NCBI RefSeq assembly: GCF_013433315.1
Contig: NZ_WXVV01000003.1
Span: 218,530-282,529 of the forward strand
Direction of reading: 5' to 3'
Length of the DNA stretch: 64,000 nt
DNA from: Pseudomonas crudilactis
GTDB taxonomy: Bacteria; Pseudomonadota; Gammaproteobacteria; Pseudomonadales; Pseudomonadaceae
This document shows positions 1 through 8,860 of the stretch, in pieces. Below the pieces are notes generated by a model. It saw only the letters and a list, made by a program, of their open reading frames with translations. It did not search any database and was not told the origin of the DNA. Within the stretch, counting starts at the first letter, position 1. The number at the start of each line of letters is the position of its first letter. Made by a program: the position numbers and the translations under genes.

Positions 1-1
1 T

Positions 2-1063
<1,062 letters not shown>

Positions 1064-1297
1064 CGTCAGGTGGCGATCTTCACCGAGTTGTCTGAAATGT
1101 TCCCACCAGTTGTGGAAAATTCAGATGACTCGGTGGGATACATCCCAAAATCTTCGCGAAATGCTTGCCGATCCCGGCCAGCAAAGTCATCCGGTCTGCT
1201 TTTCGCGTAGGTCATTTCCTAAGTTGTACTTCGGCACTCTACTCGGCCATGGCTCTCGGCGAGAATCCCCGACCGCCCCTCCTGTAGAGATCCGCTT

Positions 1298-2647
1298 ATG
1301 TTCGATCAAGCCAACGAGCCCTCGTTTCGTCTCGATGTAGCGGGCCTGTCCGACCCTTTTGAAGTTCTGGCCTTTACCGGTAGCGAAGCCCTGAGCGAGC
1401 CCTTTGCATTCGAGATCGATGTGTTGATCGACGATCCGCAACTGGACCTTGCCGACCTGCTTTACCGTTCGGCGTTCCTGTGTTTCGGGGCGTCGGGGGA
1501 GGGCGTACACGGGCAATTGCAGAGCCTCGTCCAGCACGAACACGGGCACGGTTCAAGGTTGTGCCGGATCCGTCTGGGGCCGAAACTTGGCTGTCTCGAA
1601 TTGCGTATCAGCCAACGCATCTTCAGTGGCTGTTCGGTGCCACAGATCATCGAACAGGTGCTCAGGGAACACGGAATTATCGGCGCTCAGCGCCGCTTCG
1701 AATTGCACGGCGATTACCCCGTCCGCACGTTCTGTACGCAATACCGCGAATCCGATCTGCAACTGCTCCAGCGCTTGTGTGCACAGGCGCGAATTCACTA
1801 CTTTTTCGAACACGGGCCCGACCGGCATTGCCTGGTATTCGGTGATGATCCGACACAGTTGCCCTTGGCTGGCACCGTGCTGTATCGGGACGAGCCCGAT
1901 AGTCACAACGTGTCCCCCGGCGTGCGCCATTGGCAATTTCAGGAAACCTTGCAGTCCGCACCGTCAGACGCAAGGCCGGCACACAGTGCCGAAGGCTGCA
2001 GTCATCTCGCGGCGTTACGCAGCGGTTATTGGCTGCGATTGGCCGGGCACCCTTTTGCCGAGTGCAATCGCCATTGGTTGCTGACCCGTATCGAGCACAG
2101 CGCTGATCCATCGCTCGACCGTCCTTATGCCAACCGTCTGTTTGCAACACTGCAATTGCCGTCGTGCCTGCCGGCCACTTTGCCGACACGACTGCGCATG
2201 CACAGCCTGCAACGGGCCTGGGTTGTGACGGTGGATGAGCCGCAGCCCGACTGCTTCAGGCCCGTGGCGGTGCAGTTCGACTGGCTTTATCAGGGCGAAG
2301 GGGCGGCGCCGAGTCATTGTTGGCTGCCACTTGCACCAGCCCTGGTCGACGCGCCGTTGGTGGCACTGAGCGAGGGTGTCGAAGTGGTGGTGAGTTTCTT
2401 TGAAGGCGATCCGGATCAGCCGATGATCAGCGGCGTGCTACAGCCGTCGGTCGCTGGGGCGGACATCCGCGATGAGCCACCGTTACCGGACAGGCTGGTG
2501 AGTCAAGGCTTGCAGCAACTGCTGACCTCTGGCGAACCGTTATTGCTGTTGTGCCTGATTCCCGGCGGCGGCAGTTTCAGCCACTGCGCGCAAGCCGTGT
2601 GCAGTTGTCGGCTAGTGACCAAGCTTGAACAGAGCGGCGCAACATGA
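1298..2647 (+). CDS. Short VgrG/TssI-like type VI secretion tip protein
   Basis: A 449-residue protein with a gp27-like VgrG N-terminal region (about residues 8-290, including the SLVQHEHGHGSRLCRIRLGP and YRESDLQLLQRLCAQARIHY blocks) and a gp5-like OB-fold ending in the typical FFEGDPDQPMISGVL motif near residue 385. Known VgrG proteins trimerise as the puncture tip of the type VI secretion tube. After the OB-fold only about 60 residues remain, so the usual beta-helical needle is missing. The start ATG has a modest purine-rich upstream stretch. The stop overlaps the next start by four bases, so the DUF4123 gene is translationally coupled. No other T6SS structural gene is present, so this is an orphan vgrG island. 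Confidence 0.85.
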   Translation: MFDQANEPSFRLDVAGLSDPFEVLAFTGSEALSEPFAFEIDVLIDDPQLDLADLLYRSAFLCFGASGEGVHGQLQSLVQHEHGHGSRLCRIRLGPKLGCLELRISQRIFSGCSVPQIIEQVLREHGIIGAQRRFELHGDYPVRTFCTQYRESDLQLLQRLCAQARIHYFFEHGPDRHCLVFGDDPTQLPLAGTVLYRDEPDSHNVSPGVRHWQFQETLQSAPSDARPAHSAEGCSHLAALRSGYWLRLAGHPFAECNRHWLLTRIEHSADPSLDRPYANRLFATLQLPSCLPATLPTRLRMHSLQRAWVVTVDEPQPDCFRPVAVQFDWLYQGEGAAPSHCWLPLAPALVDAPLVALSEGVEVVVSFFEGDPDQPMISGVLQPSVAGADIRDEPPLPDRLVSQGLQQLLTSGEPLLLLCLIPGGGSFSHCAQAVCSCRLVTKLEQSGAT

Positions 2648-3438
2648 GTGGCGCGGCGCGCGAGCCGATAGCGCAGTGGTTGCTGCTCGATGGCCCGGAT
2701 GCGACGCGGGCATTGACGATTTTGCGCCAGGGATTCGCCGAGGCGCAGCGGTTCTGGTTGTTCGACGGCACTGAGTTTGAACCGGTTTGTGAATACGGCC
2801 CGGTGCTGGTCGACTTGCGCGGTTGTCCGGCACTGGCGTCGTTGTGTTACAGCGATCCGGACACCTGGCGGGGTTTGTTGCTCGCGAGCGAGGCGTCGAC
2901 GCAGGATCTGCTGAGTCATTTGCAGTGCATGCTCACGGTTTCTTTCGGGCTGAGTCATCGGGCTTTGCTCAGTTATTACAACCGTCAGACCGCGAGCTAT
3001 TTTTTCGATGCCTGTGATGCCGCGGACCTGAGTCGCTGGCTCGGGCCGATCCGCCAGTTGCGCTGGTTCGGCGGGACGTGGGCCGACCGTGCGATCGGCA
3101 GTCAGGGCTGGCAGCAGTTGCGCAATCCGGGGCTGGCTGTCGAGCCCCTGAGCGTCGAGGAAAGCCTCACTCGCCGTCAGCGCGAACGCCTGCAAACCTG
3201 TCTGTTGGAGCAGCATATCTGGCGCTGGTGTCAATCGCTGGGAACCGACTACACGGCGATGGCCTCCCATGTTCAACAAGGTCTGGCGTTGGGATTCAGT
3301 GATCGCACGGTGCTCGACGCCTGGTTATGGCTACGCTTGCTGCATCCGCGAGCCGTGCTGGTGCCGCCACCGGAGGGCTTGACTCAGCAGGAGCGGCTTG
3401 AGCATGTGCGACGTCAGTGGCGCGGTGATCAAACTTGA
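2644..3438 (+). CDS. DUF4123 domain protein, putative VgrG effector adaptor (Tap/TEC type)
   Basis: A 264-residue soluble protein. Residues about 10-135 match the DUF4123 pattern: WLLLDGPDATRALTILRQGF at the start, then DLRGCPALASLC and the FRYYNRQ-like block SHRALLSYYNRQTASYFFDACD. DUF4123 proteins are known chaperone/adaptors that load an effector onto a cognate VgrG. It starts inside the end of the vgrG gene (ATGA overlap), which is the classic arrangement. An effector would be expected next, but the following gene encodes a lipoprotein hydrolase rather than a recognisable toxin. Role is inferred from the domain and linkage. Confidence 0.82.
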   Translation: MSGAAREPIAQWLLLDGPDATRALTILRQGFAEAQRFWLFDGTEFEPVCEYGPVLVDLRGCPALASLCYSDPDTWRGLLLASEASTQDLLSHLQCMLTVSFGLSHRALLSYYNRQTASYFFDACDAADLSRWLGPIRQLRWFGGTWADRAIGSQGWQQLRNPGLAVEPLSVEESLTRRQRERLQTCLLEQHIWRWCQSLGTDYTAMASHVQQGLALGFSDRTVLDAWLWLRLLHPRAVLVPPPEGLTQQERLEHVRRQWRGDQT

Positions 3439-3455
3439 AGTGAGGTTCGGCGCCT

Positions 3456-4331
3456 ATGGCAGGTTTTTTTCGCAAGGGGCTCTGCTTGATGCCCGGCGCT
3501 CTTCTACTGTTGGCGCTGAGCGCCTGTTCGCCAGTGAAAGTGCTCAATGCGCTGACCCCCAGTCAAACGTACGACAAGACCACGGGTATCGCTTATGGCG
3601 ACGATCCCCGGCAGAAGCTTGATGTCTATGTACCGCGTCACGCATTGGCCGATGCGCCGGTGGTGGTGTTTTTCTACGGCGGCAGTTGGAACAGTGGGTC
3701 GCGCGACGACTACACCTTTGTCGGCGAGGCGCTGGCGTCTCGTGGGATTGTCGTGGTGGTGGCGGACTACCGGTTATATCCGCAGGTGCGTTATCCGCTG
3801 TTTCTTGAGGACAGCGCGCGAGCGGTGGCCTGGACCCGAGCGCACATTCGCGAGTTTTCCGGCAATGCACAACGGATGTATCTGATGGGGCACAGCTCTG
3901 GTGGATACAACGCGGCAATGCTGGCCCTGGACGCCAATCTGCTTGGCGCGGTCGGAATGTCTCCCAAGGATCTGCGCGGCTGGATCGGTCTGGCCGGGCC
4001 GTACGATTTTCTGCCGATCGAGAATCCTGACGTGCGTCCAGTGTTCTTCTGGCCCCTTTCACCGCCGCAATCACAGCCGATCAACCACGTCAGTCGCGGT
4101 GCGCCCCCCGCGCTGCTCATCGCCGCGAGCACGGATGATCTGGTCGACCCGGCGCGCAACACCGCTGGCCTGGCGCGAAAAATGCGCGAGGTCGGGGTGT
4201 CGGTGCAGGATCTTTACTACTCGCGGCCCAGTCACATTACGTTGGTGGCGACGCTGTCGAGGCCACTGCGGGGACTGGCGCCAGTGCTCGATCAAGTGGT
4301 CGGTTTCATCAAGCACACGCCGACTCAGTGA
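3456..4331 (+). CDS. Alpha/beta-hydrolase lipoprotein (BD-FAE/carboxylesterase-like)
   Basis: A 291-residue protein with a lipoprotein signal (hydrophobic residues 13-22, lipobox LSAC with Cys24) and an alpha/beta-hydrolase domain. Visible catalytic elements are the oxyanion-hole motif FFYGGSW (about 72-78), nucleophile elbow GHSSG with Ser147, the acid in STDDLVDP, and the catalytic His in PSHITLVA. It therefore looks like an active esterase anchored at the membrane or cell surface. It starts 17 bp after the DUF4123 gene and is likely cotranscribed. It could be a type VI effector or a related accessory protein, but the lipobox is unusual for an effector, so a housekeeping esterase is possible. 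Its last 7 bp overlap the convergent MATE gene. Confidence 0.8.
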   Translation: MAGFFRKGLCLMPGALLLLALSACSPVKVLNALTPSQTYDKTTGIAYGDDPRQKLDVYVPRHALADAPVVVFFYGGSWNSGSRDDYTFVGEALASRGIVVVVADYRLYPQVRYPLFLEDSARAVAWTRAHIREFSGNAQRMYLMGHSSGGYNAAMLALDANLLGAVGMSPKDLRGWIGLAGPYDFLPIENPDVRPVFFWPLSPPQSQPINHVSRGAPPALLIAASTDDLVDPARNTAGLARKMREVGVSVQDLYYSRPSHITLVATLSRPLRGLAPVLDQVVGFIKHTPTQ

Positions 4332-5674
4332 GCGGCGCCGCTGAACCAGCCGTCATTGCGTTTGAGCCACCAGGCTTGCGCTCCGAGGGTCAGGCTACGC
4401 AGCACCATGAATAAAAGAAAGGTTATCCACAGACCGTGATTGCCCAGACCTTGCAGTGCCCAGGCAAAAGGCATGAGCAATACCACCGACATGAGCATGC
4501 CGTTGCGCATTTCCCGCGCGCGGGTGGCGCCGATGAACAGGCCGTCGAGCAGGTAGCTCCAGACCGCAATCAATGGCAAAACGGCAAGGTAGGGCAGGTA
4601 AGTGAACGCGGTATCGCGCACGCTCTGGATGTTGGTCTGCATCTCGATGAACAAATGCCCGGACAGTACAAACAACAGGGCAAAGCCGAGGCTCGCGATC
4701 AGTGACCAGCCACCGGCGACTACCAGTGATCGGCGCAAGCCCAGGCGATCACGGGCACCGATGGCGTGCCCGCACAAGGCCTCGACGGCGTGGGCCAGAC
4801 CGTCCAGGGCATGGGCCGTCAGCAGCAAACCATTGAGCAATAGCGCATTGGCGGCAACCGTGGCGTCACCCAGTCGCGCGCCTTGCACGGTGATCAGAAA
4901 AAATACCGATTGCAGCGCCAGACTGCGGATGAATATGTCGCGGTTGACCGCCAGCAGTGGGCGCCAGCTCTGCCAAACCCTCAATGTCACCCAGACAATG
5001 TGCCCCGGATAGGCCCGCAGCGCCTTGCGGGTCAGCCACAGGCCGAGGAGGGCACCGCTCCATTCGGCAATCACCGAGGCCCGCGCCGATCCGACCACAC
5101 CCCAGTCCAGGCCGATGACGAACCACAGGTTGAGGGCGATATTGATCAGGTTGGTGGTCAGCAGAATCGCCAGTGGCGCCCGGGCGTTTTGCGTGCCGAG
5201 GAACCAGCCGACCAGCGCATAGCTGGCCAGCGCGGCCGGCAGGCCGAACAGCCGGGTGTGGAAAAAATCACGAGTGAGTTGATCCAGCTCCGCCGACGGT
5301 TGCATGAAGTGCAGGGCAATTGCGCTCAGCGGCACACCCAGCGTGCCAAGCAGCAGTGCCAGCCCCATCGCCAGCAGCAAGCCTTGCAACAGAATCTGCC
5401 GCAACGCCGCGCCGTCGCTGCGCCCGGCGGCCTGCGCGGCAAATCCGGTGGTGCCCATGCGCAGAAAGCCCATGGCCCAGGCGAGAAAGGTATAGAGGCT
5501 GGCGCCGACCGCCACCGCGCCCAATTGATGGGCGTGGGGCAAATGGCCGATGACGGTGCTGTCGACCAGCGCCACCAGCGGTACGGAAATATTGGAAAGA
5601 ATCATCGGCGCGGCAAGCGCCCAGACCTTGCGGTGAGTCGGGCGGTCGCGCCAGTCGGCGATCAGAGTGGACAT
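4325..5674 (-). CDS. MATE family multidrug/toxin efflux transporter (DinF-like)
   Basis: A 449-residue polytopic membrane protein with about 12 hydrophobic segments. The N-terminus WALAAPMILSNISVPLVALVDSTVIG is the standard MATE opening and the mid-protein GTQNARAPLAILLTTNLINIALNLWFV block repeats the second half pattern. MATE proteins export cationic compounds in exchange for Na+ or H+. The start at 5674 was chosen because AAGGAG lies five bases upstream of that ATG, while an upstream in-frame start would add 16 poorly conserved residues. The gene is convergent with the hydrolase and bordered upstream by a long inverted-repeat element. Substrate cannot be told. Confidence 0.9.
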   Translation of the reverse strand: MSTLIADWRDRPTHRKVWALAAPMILSNISVPLVALVDSTVIGHLPHAHQLGAVAVGASLYTFLAWAMGFLRMGTTGFAAQAAGRSDGAALRQILLQGLLLAMGLALLLGTLGVPLSAIALHFMQPSAELDQLTRDFFHTRLFGLPAALASYALVGWFLGTQNARAPLAILLTTNLINIALNLWFVIGLDWGVVGSARASVIAEWSGALLGLWLTRKALRAYPGHIVWVTLRVWQSWRPLLAVNRDIFIRSLALQSVFFLITVQGARLGDATVAANALLLNGLLLTAHALDGLAHAVEALCGHAIGARDRLGLRRSLVVAGGWSLIASLGFALLFVLSGHLFIEMQTNIQSVRDTAFTYLPYLAVLPLIAVWSYLLDGLFIGATRAREMRNGMLMSVVLLMPFAWALQGLGNHGLWITFLLFMVLRSLTLGAQAWWLKRNDGWFSGAAH

Positions 5675-5715
5675 GCGGGCTCCTTGGGGGAGCGGCATTG
5701 TAACGGTAGAAGCTG

Positions 5716-5864
5716 CCCTCACCCCAGCCCTCTCCCGGAGGGAGAGGGAGCCGATCTCGGTTTAATTCCTATCCCGAGTTCGACTCGGTATCTCAGGTCG
5801 GCGTACTTCTCGAAAACACCCCGGTCAGTCCCCTCTCCCTCCGGGAGAGGGCTAGGGTGAGGGG
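5716..5864. repeat. Intergenic element with GC-rich terminal inverted repeats (copy 1 of 3)
   Basis: About 150 bp bounded by inverted arms: the left reads ccctcaccccagccctctcc and the right ends in the complementary gagagggctagggtgagggg. The interior includes a tctcaggtcggcgta block that recurs in the copies at 31566 and 32936. Looks like a non-coding MITE-like repeat family of Pseudomonas; family name not assigned here. Confidence 0.75.
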
Positions 5865-5875
5865 CTCTTGAAGGG

Positions 5876-6169
5876 TTAGTGAATAATCCAGCTAAGCAAC
5901 CACAACCCCAGCAACAACCAGATGATCCCGGCAATGATCGACGCATTCATGAATGCCCGAATCGCTGACCACAACAGCATCAGCCCGACAATCAGCGCGA
6001 TGATGCTGATGATCGAGGTGTCCATGCCCAGGGTTTTGGCCAGCCCGTCGACGAAGTTGCCGCCAGCATTGCTCAAAATATTGAAAAGCCCACTGAGCCC
6101 GTCGACGATAAAACGGATGACTGAACCGAGCGCCTGCCCGAGCCATTCGAAAAAGCTTTCTACCTGCAT
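5876..6169 (-). CDS. Small hydrophobic membrane protein, function unknown
   Basis: A 97-residue protein, starting at the ATG with CAGGA seven bases upstream; a longer in-frame start has no ribosome site. An amphipathic N-terminus (MQVESFFEWLGQALGSVIRFIVDGL) is followed by two strongly hydrophobic stretches, SIISIIALIVGLMLLWSAI and the C-terminal IIAGIIWLLLGLWLLSWII, suggesting two membrane helices joined by a short loop. No enzyme motif is visible. It sits alone between a repeat element and a REP pair. Not recognised as any named family; the conservation of its hydropathy and a good start suggest it is real. Confidence 0.6.
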   Translation of the reverse strand: MQVESFFEWLGQALGSVIRFIVDGLSGLFNILSNAGGNFVDGLAKTLGMDTSIISIIALIVGLMLLWSAIRAFMNASIIAGIIWLLLGLWLLSWIIH

Positions 6170-6256
6170 GTGTGCATCCTGATGAATGAGCTGAGCCTTG
6201 GGCCACAACGCGGGTGGCCGAGTTCCCTGCATGATAGTGGGTTTGCACCAATCCTG

Positions 6257-6345
6257 TGTGGGAGCGAGCCTGCTCGCGAAAGCGTGGTATCAGGCAAATC
6301 AACGTTGAATGACACACCGCATTCGCGAGCAGGCTCGCTCCCACA
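6257..6345. repeat. REP-type inverted pair
   Basis: Two facing copies of the motif tgtgggagcgagcctgctcg, separated by about 35 bp. This is the extragenic palindrome pair common between Pseudomonas genes; it may form a cruciform or RNA hairpin. Confidence 0.9.
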
Positions 6346-6413
6346 ATAGATCATCGGTGCCGCTTGCCTTCAGGGCGCATCCCCCCGAAGCTATACGCCT
6401 TCAGGAGAACCCG

Positions 6414-6716
6414 ATGAACCTTGTTGAACTGACCGAACGCCTGCACGCCATCCGCGACCGCAATGACTGGCGGCAATTTCACAGCCCGAAAAACCTCGCC
6501 ATGGCGGCCAGCGTCGAGATGTCCGAACTGGTGGAGATTTTCCAGTGGCTGACGGAAGACCAGTCGCGCCAGTTGCCGCCGGACAAACTCGCCCACGCCG
6601 GGCAGGAAGTCGGCGATATCGTCCTGTACCTGTTGCTGCTGTGCAGCGAGTTGGGGTTGGACATGAATGAAGTGGTGCGCGCCAAGCTCGCCGACAGCGA
6701 ACGGCGGTTCAGCTGA
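6414..6716 (+). CDS. MazG-like nucleotide pyrophosphohydrolase
   Basis: A 100-residue all-alpha NTP pyrophosphohydrolase of the MazG-like/dUTPase-related class. Metal-binding acidic residues are visible as E35xxE38 in VEMSELVEIFQW and E66xxD69 in QEVGDIVLYLLL. Members hydrolyse (d)NTPs to monophosphate and pyrophosphate, often as house-cleaning enzymes. The ATG at 6414 was chosen because CAGGAG lies eight bases upstream; the longer frame would run through REP sequence. Its TGA shares a base with the ATG of cmoM, so the two genes are translationally coupled. Confidence 0.88.
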   Translation: MNLVELTERLHAIRDRNDWRQFHSPKNLAMAASVEMSELVEIFQWLTEDQSRQLPPDKLAHAGQEVGDIVLYLLLLCSELGLDMNEVVRAKLADSERRFS

Positions 6717-7465
6717 TGAGCGACCGGCATTTCGATCAGTTGGCGACGCGCTTCGCCGAAAAAATCTACGGTGGCGCCAAAGGTGCGATCCGTCTCGCGG
6801 TGTTGCAGGCCGACCTCGCAGAAGCGCTGCCGGATCGACCGTTACGCGTCCTCGACATTGGCGGCGGTCTCGGCCATATGTCGCTGTGGCTGGCCGAGCG
6901 CGGCCACGAGGTGACCTTCACCGAGCCGGCCGCACCGATGCTCGAAGGCGCGCGCCAGCGTTTCGCCGAAGCCGGGCAGACCGCGACATTCATTCAGGCG
7001 CCATGGCAGGAACTGCTCGGGCAACTCACCGAGCCGTACGATCTGGTGATCTGCCACGCCGTGCTGGAATGGCTCGCCGAACCCCACGCGATCCTGCCTG
7101 TGTTGCATCAACTGACCAAACCCGGCGGCTGGCTGTCGCTGGCGTTCTATAACCGCGACGCGCTGATTTATCGCAATCTGCTCAAAGGCCATTTCAAGAA
7201 AATGCGCAAGAACGACATGGCCGGTGAAAAGCAGAGTCTGACTCCGCAGCAGCCCCTCGATCCGCGCGAATTGGCAACGCAACTCGACGGCCTGTGGCAG
7301 GTCGAAAGCCAGAGTGGGATCCGGGTTTTTCACGACTACATGCCGGTGGAATTCCAGGCCCGCGCCGAACTTGTGGATTTGCTCGAGATGGAGCTCGCTC
7401 ACCGCCGTCACCCAAGCTTCGCCGGGCTTGGGCGCTACTTGCACTGGATCTGCCGGCCGATCTGA
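6716..7465 (+). CDS. cmoM: tRNA 5-carboxymethoxyuridine methyltransferase CmoM (SmtA-like)
   Basis: A 249-residue class I SAM-dependent methyltransferase. The SAM-binding motif VLDIGGGLGHMS spans residues 45-56. FHAVLEW-like CHAVLEWLAEPHAILP, the GGWLSLAFYNRDAL block and the GIRVFHDYMP motif closely follow E. coli CmoM/SmtA. The known enzyme methylates cmo5U at the wobble position of certain tRNAs to form mcmo5U. The start overlaps the MazG-like stop. A strong assignment from motif order and length (E. coli protein is about 260 residues). CmoA/CmoB, which make the substrate, are not in the window. Confidence 0.88.
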   Translation: MSDRHFDQLATRFAEKIYGGAKGAIRLAVLQADLAEALPDRPLRVLDIGGGLGHMSLWLAERGHEVTFTEPAAPMLEGARQRFAEAGQTATFIQAPWQELLGQLTEPYDLVICHAVLEWLAEPHAILPVLHQLTKPGGWLSLAFYNRDALIYRNLLKGHFKKMRKNDMAGEKQSLTPQQPLDPRELATQLDGLWQVESQSGIRVFHDYMPVEFQARAELVDLLEMELAHRRHPSFAGLGRYLHWICRPI

Positions 7466-7477
7466 TCGGAGCGCGAC

Positions 7478-8092
7478 ATGAAAGCTCAATCCGGGTTATT
7501 GCTGATGTGTCTGGGGTTGGCCGCCTGCCAGGGCAGCAACCCTTATGTGGCGCAGTCGCGGCCATTGCCGCCAGCACCGGCGCAAGCGGCCAACACCTTT
7601 GATCGCAGCGCTTACCCGGCGCCGCCGCGTGATTACGGGCGCTACCGCAGTTGGGCCTGGCTCAACGGGCAATTGCCGCCGGGCACCGCGTGGGCGGACT
7701 CGGCGCAAGTGGCCGAAGCGGTGAGCAATGCCCTGGATCAGCGCGGCTTGCGCCCGTTGCACGACAATCGCCCAGCCGACCTGTTGGTCAGTGCTCATCT
7801 GAGCCTGCAAACCCGCTTGCGTCAGGTGCAGGACGATTACGGCTACTACGGCGGCGGATACAGTGGCTATGATCGTTATGGACGCGGCTACGGCATGTAC
7901 AACAGCGTGCCGGTCGTGCGCACCTATTCCGAGCAGGTCGTGGTGGTGCAAGTCGATCTGTTTGACGCCGGCACGGGCCAACCGGTGTGGAGTGCCAGCG
8001 CGGAAACCGGCGCCAAGGGCAGCCCGATTGACCGCACGGATTCGATTCGGGAGGCTGTGGAAAAAGCCATGTCGGCGTATCCTCCCGGTTAG
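7478..8092 (+). CDS. DUF4136 lipoprotein (paralog 1)
   Basis: A 204-residue lipoprotein with lipobox LAAC (Cys17). The conserved DUF4136 pattern is visible: [22 protein letters not shown], a mid domain [29 protein letters not shown], a Gly/Tyr-rich loop ([19 protein letters not shown]), then [22 protein letters not shown] and a C-terminal [17 protein letters not shown]4136 proteins are outer-membrane-associated lipoproteins of unknown function. It begins 12 bp after cmoM and is followed 54 bp later by a clear paralog. The Gly/Tyr loop differs most between the two copies. Confidence 0.85.
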   Translation: MKAQSGLLLMCLGLAACQGSNPYVAQSRPLPPAPAQAANTFDRSAYPAPPRDYGRYRSWAWLNGQLPPGTAWADSAQVAEAVSNALDQRGLRPLHDNRPADLLVSAHLSLQTRLRQVQDDYGYYGGGYSGYDRYGRGYGMYNSVPVVRTYSEQVVVVQVDLFDAGTGQPVWSASAETGAKGSPIDRTDSIREAVEKAMSAYPPG

Positions 8093-8146
8093 CTTCCTGC
8101 AAATGAGAAGCTCTAGCAGGTTCATGTCTTCAACCGGAGAAAAACC

Positions 8147-8704
8147 ATGTTCCGCCGTCTCGCTTTACTGGCCATGGCCGCGCTGCTCAGCGCCTGCGCC
8201 GCCAATCAGGTCAATCATGACTTTGATGCCAGCCGCGATTTTGCCGCCTATCGCAGTTGGAGCTGGAAAGACCCCGCCCTGCAATATCGCCCCGATGATC
8301 CGCGGATCAAAAGCGACCTGACCGAGCAACGCATCCGCCAGGCGGTGGCCGATCAGCTCGACCAACGCGGGTTGCGTCCTGCGGCGGCGGGCGCCAAGGG
8401 TGATCTGAACGTGCAGACCTACCTGATCGTCGAGGATCGTCAGCAGCAAGTGACGACCAATTACGGCGGCGGTTGGGGTGGCCCGTGGAACGGTTATTGG
8501 GGCGCGCCGATGTACAACGAAACGCGCAACATCACCTACAAGGTCGCGACTATCCAGATCGACCTGATCGACGGCAAGGACGGCAAACTGGTGTGGCGCG
8601 GCAGCGATGAACAGATGCTCGCCAGCAGGCCCAATCCGGAAGATCGCAGCAACGCCATTCGTGAGACCGTCGCCCGCATCCTTACCAACTATCCACCGCG
8701 CTGA
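8147..8704 (+). CDS. DUF4136 lipoprotein (paralog 2)
   Basis: A 185-residue lipoprotein with lipobox LSAC (Cys17). It shares with the preceding gene the order FAAYRSWSWKDPALQY, a [24 protein letters not shown] block, a Gly/Trp loop (NYGGGWGGPWNGYWG), IQIDLIDGKDGKLVWRGSDEQ and a closing RETVARILTNYPPR. Preceded by a GGAG ribosome site. The pair is a tandem duplication that has diverged, mostly in the glycine/aromatic loop. Function unknown; an envelope-stability role is only a guess. A strong hairpin terminator follows. Confidence 0.85.
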   Translation: MFRRLALLAMAALLSACAANQVNHDFDASRDFAAYRSWSWKDPALQYRPDDPRIKSDLTEQRIRQAVADQLDQRGLRPAAAGAKGDLNVQTYLIVEDRQQQVTTNYGGGWGGPWNGYWGAPMYNETRNITYKVATIQIDLIDGKDGKLVWRGSDEQMLASRPNPEDRSNAIRETVARILTNYPPR

Positions 8705-8724
8705 ATCAAAGTCGACTCACTTTC

Positions 8725-8766
8725 CAACGATGGGAGCCAGCACGCTGGCTCCCATCGTTGTTTTAT
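8725..8766 (+). terminator. Rho-independent terminator after the DUF4136 pair
   Basis: Near-perfect 16-bp stem (aacgatgggagccagc and complement) with a 2-base loop, followed by gttttatg. It closes the mazG-cmoM-DUF4136 transcript and insulates tadG. Confidence 0.85.
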
Positions 8767-8860
8767 GGCTTACCAAATGGCGCGTTGCCACTAGCCGCGT
8801 CTACACTCAAAACCACCAATGGAGGTTGCGCTCGGCAGTGCGCCGGCAAAGGAGTGCGCG

